64,000 nt of DNA, taken from the NCBI GenBank assembly GCA_039602395.1, contig JBCNJP010000012.1, forward strand, positions 30,242,454-30,306,453, given 5' to 3'. The notes below the pieces were generated by a model. That model had not been told where the DNA came from, searched no databases, and was given only the letters and a program-made list of their open reading frames with translations. The position numbers were made by a program, and so were the translations under genes. Positions 56,708-64,000 of the stretch are shown one piece after another (within the stretch, counting starts at the first letter, position 1; each line of letters opens with the position of its first letter). This stretch comes from Deinandra increscens subsp. villosa. Lineage: Eukaryota > Streptophyta > Magnoliopsida > Asterales > Asteraceae.

Positions 56708-59700
56708 CTAGCCCAAATGTAATTTTTTTCTAATCTTCTCCTTCTTCGCCTTGAAAAATTGTTGATCCATCTCGTTTATGTTCGACGTGTCCATGCTCAA
56801 CATACGCATTTGTTCCATGCATATTTTTTCCTTTTTCAAATCCGTTTTTTCCTTTTGGATTCGATTCTTATCCTCTTTCAACTTTGTTCGTTTTATTTGC
56901 TCTTGGTTGAACAAGAGGACTTGCTCCATGAAAGCGTCGTCTTCCTTTTTTTTCTTCTTCTTTCTGTATTGCTTTTTTCTTCGCCACCGGCCTCGGCAAC
57001 ACATCGATTTCCTCCTCCTCCTCCAAGTTTACCGTGTCGTTTAGGTCAGCATTACACCGTCTCGTTGAAGCCGATCCCATAGGACTATCCATATCGGTGG
57101 ATGACCGTTTGTTACCGCTCGTAGTTGAAGTTTGTGACAACCCGTCAAAAATTCAAGGTCAAACTTATACTTTGACCGTATATATATACGTATATACATG
57201 TGCATGACTTGACTTAGTAGTATTATTAGTGAACACTATGCACGAAAACGTCCAACCTTGACAATTCCCACGTTCGTATTGGAAAATCATACCCGTAACA
57301 AAAAGGAAATTCAACCATGTGATTGGTGGAATTTTAATAATAAGAAAAATAATATATAAAATGAATTTTTATATTTTTTTTCTTGAAACAGTGTCGTAGG
57401 ACATCATACCGACACCCGACGAACACATTAAGTGAATATTTCAATTAAAACTTTAGTTAGTTTTGACTACGTAAAATATTCGAGCTTAAAACATATTAAA
57501 CAAATTATTTATATATATAAGCGGTACGCGAGCATATAAAATAAATAAAAGACGAAACTTCTAAATAATTAAATTACGATTGAAGCAATAATTGTTTATC
57601 AATATATAAGTCTCGTAAATAATTTAGAAATCCAACTTGATCAAACGCCAAAACGATTCAGTGTAACTGAGTCTGAATCTCTCTTTTATTTTCTTTTTAT
57701 AAATTCGACCACTTTAAAGTATAAAGACAAATCATCTTGTATTTTATTTTATAAATTTATCATGTTAGCCATCCACCTATAAGCATTATTTTTATAAAAG
57801 TGGTTTGATTTTATAAAAATATAAAACTAAACTATCTAATTCTCCTAACCTATTACCTAAACCAAGGTTAACACCCAACCCAACCACTGATCAAAATATC
57901 AAGACTAGATACTTTTTGTAAATACCCACATGTTCTAATTCCTAAATGCTTGCAAGTTGGCAAACTAGGTACAAGCTCACCTTACTACCAAAACCATCTC
58001 CACACTCCACATCCTCCTCTAAAGACAACCGACCACACAACTCACTCCCAACTCCCTCCCTCTACTCTCTCGGCCGACCATGCTCCCCCCTCCCTCGTTT
58101 ATCCTTTCTTTTCTTTCATTCTACTTCCGTAAGCAACCAACTCAAATTAGCAAATTCCATTTTTTATCTTCCTTTGTATTAGTTCCAAATGGAGACAAGA
58201 AACACTCACTTTCTGATGGAATTCGGCCAGTCCAATACCCCTCACATTTCCTTCTTTTGTTTTGGTTAGCAGCCTCAATGGCCCCAAAACAAGACGCGAA
58301 ACGGCCACCATCGGACAACTATCGAGCCGTCAAGGCACCACCACCAACAACTCCATCAAGCCACCTCCCAAACGCCCTCATCGTTTGTCTCTAATGAGCA
58401 TCGTATGTCACCGAAAACTAGCCCGTAAAATGCCACTTTACCTTTCGGGTCAAACTTTTAAAACTCGATATTTTTCGATCGGATCTATGGAGATATTCTC
58501 GCCTCTTTCGGTTCATCACCTAGCCTAGTGCTAGAGGTAAAAGTCTAAACTTCTCAATTTTTATAATTTTCGTTGTTCGTTTTTGATACTTATATAATCA
58601 CCTAAACAAATATATTTTGGACAAAGGAATATATTTTGACTATGTGTTATAATAACAAGATTATTTTTATAAAACATATGTATTCTTAAATACCGAGCGT
58701 TTGGACTCATAATTAATAATTAAGTGCTCATATTTTTATATCTCATTTTTTTAATAACTTGAATATTTATTTAAAGTTATTACAATCCTGTAATATTTAA
58801 GGACTTAAATATTAGTTTTCATATCGTATTCTTAACGGAATACTTATATATATATATATATAATATTAATTCCGGACGTTGGACTTAAAAATATACGGTG
58901 TTATACTTTGAACTTACTCAACGTGAAACCTATATATTGTTACAAATATATTTTCCTAAAAGTGTTAAAAACACATCAGATATCTCATTCTAATATTTTA
59001 TTATTTTCTAAATATAATTTAGAAAATCTATTTGAGATAACATAAACATAATAATATATACGGGGTTAAATAATAATTATCATAACAATCATTTGTCAGA
59101 TACTTGTATCGCATAGCGGCAAAGCCAACAACTAAATTTCTAAAAATATAAAGACTTATATTTTTCTAGAATCTTGAGAATATTGAACATATATTATTTC
59201 TATAAGTTATATATATTTACTAGTTGGCGGTATGCGCGCGTTGCGCGCTTGCTGTGGTGAACCGCATAAAACGTTATTTTATTTTTTTTATTTTACCGTG
59301 GGACTCAGTAAAAATGAAATTTCTCACCATTTTTTAATCTAGAGAGCGTGGACTATTTTCATGTAGGGTCAGGTAAAGGTCATTAACGGTGGTTTACAAA
59401 CCGTTTGGCCTTATATGCAGAAATAACTTATAGCATTCCAATAAGGTTTTCAATGCTTAAATAACTTGTATATACAACTTGGTTGGAAGTACTTTACAAG
59501 TACAATTCACTTAATGAAACGATTAAAAGAGAACTATCAAAAGAGAGAAATTAAAAAAAAACCGTTACTATTCACTCCAAACACTATTCATTTAGTTGTC
59601 TATTGTATATAAGGTAATTTGCATAAATATTTCTATGACTTATATTTAATTATTGTCTAAAATTATGAACTCAAGCTTAACATATATAATGTGAACTTCA

Positions 59701-62047
59701 AACAATAAAATACTTTATTATTTGTCTCGAAGTTTAAAACTTGATGTAAATATATATTCTCATAACCTTAAATAATTGTATGATTTATAGTTATTCCTAC
59801 AAGTTATATATTTATTCGACTATAAATATATTCATTAACCTAAATATTTATTTGAACGATAAATATTCTAAATGGGCTTTCCAAACAATACAAACGGGAA
59901 TGTTATGTCAAGACTCGACCAGGATCGTTGGATAATTGAACGTTTTCCAGACTGAATCAAAGACCTAAAACATGTCTATTATTATTATTGATATTAGGAC
60001 ACTGTTTATTAGATACATCCAGCGCGATACAACTTTCATCATTACCTTGATCAGGTGAGTTTCACGGCCCCTTTTTCCTTTACTGTTTTATCAATGGAGG
60101 AGAAATACATGAAAAGCAAACTTCATACTTTCTTTTGATCTTATATAAAGTCTTTCCTTTAAACTATTTTAAATACTTTTGGAAACAATCATGGAACAGA
60201 CAAACACACTTAAAATAATTATTGGAACCATAATTATTTCTACCAATCCTATATTTATTAGATAATAAATATAACCGTCCAGGCGTTTGCCTGATTGATA
60301 TTATGATACAACTGTAACACAGTATTTGATTATCTGCACTTTCGTAACCCCACTCGCGGTAAGCTTGTGGATAACTTGTTACTGCAAAGCCCACCATCAA
60401 TTGATTTCAATTAATTTTGTACGGAACGAAAACTAGTGAATAGATCTATTTGGGTTGACGCCCCTGCCCTAGCTGGTCGCTCCAGTTCTAACTCCGCGTA
60501 TACAAGTCACGGGGTACATGTCAGTTATTCTATGCCAGTGGTATTTCTTGGGGGAAGTTACCATCCGGTGGGTAAATCAGTTAGTGTTCGAAATCAAGGA
60601 TCAGGTAAAGTCAATACCACGGTAACCACATTTATAATATCATGAATGCCTGAAATCGTGCTCGAAAACGCACAAGTGAAATTGTGCTTGAAACCACACA
60701 AGTGAAACCGTGCTTGAACTACCAAGTCAAACCGTGCTTGAACTGCACAAGTCCTTCGTACAATTGTGTAAAACTTGGCTCTCACGAGTCTATTCAATTA
60801 AGACCTGTTTACAAATTTACTTGTAAGCGTCTTAAACCTGTGAACTCACCAACATTATGTTGACTTTTTAAACTCATGTATTTCTCAGGTAACCAAGTCA
60901 AACCGTATGCAAATGGGACGTCAAACCTTAGGGCCTGCATTATGGAGTCATAGTCTCATTCATCATCACAAATTAACTTATGAAAAACTTACCTTTCAAA
61001 TCCTTGGTCAAAACGATTTCAAGACTCAACTACCTTATCCTATTTTGGTATTGTAAAACAATGTCGTCTTAATACATTTTCTGTTGCAACTTTGATGACA
61101 TACTTGGTTTTCTCAAACGTATATTAATCTGATAGAGGTCATTCTATGTATCCACGACTATGATCCCATGACGTCACACGCCTCCGTTCTCGAAAGTTCA
61201 GGGTGTGACAAAGTTTCCATAATCTCATGAAATTTTGGGGATTTTCTCAAAATGTCATAATGCTTGATGAGAGGTGCCGTGTTATGATCGTCACGATAAC
61301 AGTTGATGGCTAAGTTTAATACATCGATATCGCTTGATCCACTTGCACGGTTTCATTCGAGCCCACGAACAAAGTCATGAAACTTTCCAACTTTCTTTTT
61401 AATGTCGAACCATTTGCTACTTAGCTTATCGTTATTTCGAAAGAATACATACATCATGCCCGGGCTTTGCTTTCGATTTCTTGATCTCGTGGAATTTGTC
61501 ACTAACACGAGACCAAAATGCTCCTTTCGTTTAAGCGTTCCCTTAAAAAATATTAGATGAATAAAATAAGTTAAAAAAGACCTAAAAAATTAAAAAAAAA
61601 AGAAGTTAAATTTTATACCATATTTTGGATCTTCCGATGTATCAACATACGCACAAATTAAATCCAATTCTTCCGCCATGTCCCATTTCTTCTTCTCTTG
61701 CGGTTCGAGTGTTCCAATAACCTTCTATTTGCCGTTATGTCGAGTTTTTTTAGACGATTTGCGGACTTGTGTCTCCGGGATGATTTCCAAGTCGTCATCT
61801 TCTTTAACGAGTGTTTGCGGTTGAACGGGTGTTTGTGGTTGCAATTGTAAAACATTTGTGGTGGAGGATGGGATGGTGGGATTTGACCCCATTGAGCGTA
61901 GTTTTGGTATAAGGGGTTCAGGTTGTAGACTTGTGGTGGAACTTGACCGGTACCCTCGAACAACGGGTTAGGTTGTCCCGTGAAAGTTCCCATATTCCAT
62001 ATGTTTTGGTTGAGGTTTTGGTTGCTTGAATCTTGGTTTGGATTCAT
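56708..62047 (-). pseudogene. Harbinger ORF1 pseudogene interrupted by the solo LTR
   Basis: It starts at ATG 62047 (MNPNQDSSNQ), with a SANT-like WDMAEELDLICAYVDTSED. A 76-base intron (61618-61543, minus) is followed by exon 2 (GAFWSRVSDKFHEIKK, NNDKLSSKWFDIKKKVGKF). Damage includes a frameshift in exon 1, TAG codons, a frameshift near 61444 and TGA near 61353. Exon 2 breaks at 61211, where the LTR inserts, and resumes at 57132 in the same frame when the LTR and one AAGTT are disregarded (EIMET before, STTSGNKR after). A further frameshift near 56960 precedes the coiled C-terminus (FMEQVLLFNQEQ, MDQQFFKAKKEKIRKKL). Confidence 0.85.
57133..61210 (+). mobile_element. Solo gypsy-type LTR, 4.08 kb
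   Basis: It begins TGTGACAACCC and ends GGGTGTGACA, flanked by AAGTT at 57128-57132 and 61211-61215. It has no internal region, primer site or coding domain. Segments near 60060 and 60440-60890 match the LTR at the window start. At 4,078 bases it is long for a solo LTR. Short frames inside are not coding. Confidence 0.93.
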
Positions 62048-62286
62048 GGTGGTGGTATTTTTTTTAAAAAGAAAGAGTAGAATGATGTAGAAAGAGTAGA
62101 AAGAAAAGAGTAAAAAATTTAAAGAGAAAAGGGGTATTTAAAGGTAAAAAGGTTGAAATTATTTTTCATTTTTAAAAAAAGTGGGGATAACAGCCAATTT
62201 TTTGACCGTTTGAAACGGTTATAATGGCTCAAAATTCCAAAAACCGTCGTGAAAAGTACACGAGAATGAAGGGATCGTTTGCAACC

Positions 62287-62624
62287 TGTTAGAGCATGGT
62301 TCTGTGCGACGCGTGATGTATCAGAACATAAAGAATGTTGAAGATAGCAAGTCCCACGATCTGGACACGAAGTCACAGTTCGTGGGAGCTCCAGTTCGTG
62401 GACAACATGTCTAGTATAAAAAGAATTTTCTGTTGTAATCTTCATAACTTTCTGAGTCTAAGTGTGTGTTTCTAAGTGTGTTTCTGTAAGGAGTCTTCAG
62501 TGTTCTCTCTTAATGTTTATTGATTGTAATTGTTCATCGTTGATCAATAAAATAATCATTTAATTACGTTTTGTATACCGAAATTGCTAGATCGAGTAGA
62601 CGATCCACCACTCACGCTCTTTTA
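62287..62624 (+). repeat. 5' LTR of the third copia element
   Basis: It begins TGTTAGAGCATGG and ends near GCTCTTTTA, where the usual CA is apparently mutated. It contains ACGAAGTCACAGTTCGTGG, the motif repeated in the leader. Confidence 0.75.
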
Positions 62625-62626
62625 AG

Positions 62627-62638
62627 TGGTATCAGAGC
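62627..62638 (+). other. Primer binding site (tRNA-iMet)
   Basis: TGGTATCAGAGC, two bases after the proposed LTR end. Confidence 0.93.
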
Positions 62639-62869
62639 TTTCGGTTCAATCTACAGATCTGTTTTTGGCTATTTTCGAGTTTTTGATCTAAAAAGTGTTG
62701 GTTTTTGATGAAATCTAAGTGTTTTTGCTTCTGTTCGATCATTTATGTTGAGTTTTTGGTGTCATTTTCGATCCTAAATCATTCCTTTGAATTATTACTG
62801 ATCTACTGCTGAAAATTTCACTCAAAAACGTCCAAAATCGTGAAATTTTGCTCAAAAATCTTCCAGTTC

Positions 62870-63130
62870 ATGTGACTTCGTTTGATTAGTGTCAGTTCGT
62901 GCGAATAACTGCCACGAAGTGTCAGTTCGTGTTCAATTCTCTCCACGAAGTGTAAGTTCGCGAGCTAGTTTGTCTGTGACTTCACTACTCAGTTCGTGTT
63001 GATTTCATTCCCACGAAGTGTCACTTCGTAACTTAGCTCGTGTCAGTTCGTGCTCAGTTCACTTCCACGAAGTTCCAGTTCATATCTTGGTTCGTGTCAG
63101 TTCATAGTCACTTCGCATTCACTTCGTGGG
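62870..63130 (+). repeat. Leader array of CACGAAGTG / CAGTTCGTG motifs
   Basis: Inverted partners CACGAAGTG and CAGTTCGTG (and variants) occur at least a dozen times before the gag start, and also in the LTR near 62366-62404. Confidence 0.8.
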
Positions 63131-63151
63131 CAGTGTTTAAAAATTTTTAAA

Positions 63152-63775
63152 ATGGTTGATTATTCTACGATGGTTGCTGTTCAATCCACTGTTCAATCCC
63201 AAGTGCAAGCTTTACTTAACTTTGATAACAAAATTGGAATAAGTCAGAAAGTTCCTAAGTTGTTAAAGCTTGAATATTTTTCATCATGGCGTAAACAACA
63301 TATGTTGGTACTAATGACATAGATATCTGGATTCCAATTGAAGAAGGGTATAAATATCCTTTACAAGCCAATGGTCAAGCGAAGCTTCATCGTAGTCTTA
63401 CACCTGATAAAAAGGCAAAATATCAGGGATATCAAAAAGCTTATGGTGTTTTAACAATGGCATTACCAAAGGAACTCTTACATTGATGCTGATAATCTTG
63501 AATATATGGACTTAAATTGGCAGTTTGCTATGTTGATACAGCGAGTCAAGAACTACATTGAGAAGACAGGGCAGAAAAATGTTCAATTTGGGCAGAGTAA
63601 ACTGGGATTAGATAAGAGTCGGGTGCAATGTTTTAAGTGTAAAATTTATGAACATTTTGCTAGAGAGTGCACAAAAGTTGGAGATAAGAAGGATGACAAA
63701 TCAAAAGAAGCAAAGAAATTGTTTGCTACATTAAATGATAAAGAGAAGGGATATGATTGGGGAAAAATATTCTGA
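63152..63775 (+). pseudogene. Copia gag with internal deletion and frameshift
   Basis: ATG 63152 begins MVDYSTMVAVQ. The UBN2 start (LLNFDNKIG, KVPKLLKLEYF) is followed by a frameshift near 63290 (DIWIPIEEGYKYPLQ continues in another frame). After MALPKELLH (about 63480) the text jumps to MDLNWQFAML, skipping roughly 240 residues relative to the Gag at 15608. The zinc knuckle is CFKCKIYEHFAREC. It ends with stops at about 63773. Non-functional. Confidence 0.85.
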
Positions 63776-64000
63776 TAAATATGCTCATATGTCTTCTCCA
63801 CCACAACAAGGTGTTGATTACTTGACTGAATCTGATTCTGAGATTGATGATTCTTCAAACTACAAAAGTAATGTAGTGTTTACATGTGATCATCATGCAA
63901 TGCTTTCATTTCAATTATCATCAGATGAATCAGTTGCCGAATTTCAGAAGATTGAGGTTGTGCTTAAGCTACTAAAATGTGAAGATTACTTGTTCTGGAA
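63776..64000 (+). pseudogene. Remainder of gag, cut by window end
   Basis: Degraded coding sequence continues (a Ser/Asp-rich stretch near 63830) but no frame is open throughout. Confidence 0.5.

Larger units (their letters stand above)
56469..62286 (-). mobile_element. Third Harbinger-derived element, split by a gypsy solo LTR
   Basis: The left end GGGCATGTGGTATAC follows TTA (56466-56468) and resembles the other Harbinger ends here. It holds one ORF1-type pseudogene. No matching right terminus is visible before the copia LTR at 62287, so that end is lost or lies beyond the copia element. Confidence 0.55.
62287..64000 (+). mobile_element. 5' end of a third copia element, degraded, runs off window
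   Basis: It has an LTR (62287 to about 62624), primer site, a motif-rich leader and a broken gag. It is related to the element at 14679-38166 by Gag similarity but has a different LTR and leader motif. Confidence 0.85.

Noticed and set aside
57133..61210. A large intronic or promoter region of a host gene
   Set aside because: Termini TGTGACA/GTGTGACA with a perfect AAGTT duplication define a solo LTR.

Overview
The window is repeat-dense nuclear DNA of a eudicot plant. The chemistry and style of the retrotransposons (Sirevirus-like copia elements with a long extra gene, gypsy LTRs bounded by TGTGACA and GTGTGACA, tRNA-iMet primer sites TGGTATCAGAGC, PIF/Harbinger elements with TAA/TTA duplications) suggest a large genome, probably Asteraceae; the family assignment is inference. 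Only one convincing host-type gene is visible, a ten-exon replication protein A large-subunit-like gene (46115-48570) that runs into a 500-base assembly gap (48571-49070). Nearly everything else is transposable-element DNA, much of it nested.

Layout. (1) 1-9396: a gypsy-type LTR whose 5' end lies outside the window, split by a young non-autonomous copia/Sirevirus element on the minus strand (3252-9166, duplication GTAGT, LTRs differing by one base) that carries a single intact 635-residue reading frame. (2) 9397-13369: a palindrome-rich inverted-repeat element between TA microsatellites, then a Harbinger ORF1 (Myb/SANT, NAM-associated) gene with one nonsense codon. (3) 13370-39342: a four-level nest. 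A 5'-truncated LINE was entered by a 1.33 kb LTR now solo (duplication CACTG), which was entered by a complete Sirevirus-like copia element (14679-38166, GTTAT), whose reverse transcriptase was entered by a complete Ty3/gypsy element (20913-31441, CTTTT). (4) 39343-46114: AT-rich sequence with tandem repeats, a hAT-like MITE and a triple hairpin, and no gene I can name. (5) 46115-48570: the RPA-like gene. (6) 49071-53851: remnants of a second Sirevirus-like family with an intact two-exon extra gene and 3' LTR; it truncates a Harbinger transposase. (7) 53852-62286: three Harbinger-derived pieces, one split by a 4.08 kb solo gypsy LTR (duplication AAGTT). (8) 62287-64000: the degraded 5' end of a third copia element.

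How the pieces work together. The copia elements share unusual non-coding architecture. Each has a family-specific short motif repeated about a dozen times in its leader, and again in its LTR or its extra-gene intron. Two have arrays of three RNA hairpins with constant loops and changing but complementary stems. Their LTRs have perfect inverted repeats at the TATA box and, in two families, a 3'-end stem-loop with the identical loop GATTCCGCA on different stems. Both extra genes look like spliced genes with an acceptor at the same homologous position, and their N- and C-terminal domains are conserved between families. The minus-strand element at 3252-9166 looks like a hitchhiker on this system: it keeps LTRs, primer site, hairpin array and polypurine tracts and encodes only the coiled-coil and second zinc-knuckle half of Gag. 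These structured non-coding elements and the capsid-less hitchhiker are the most promising undescribed biology here.
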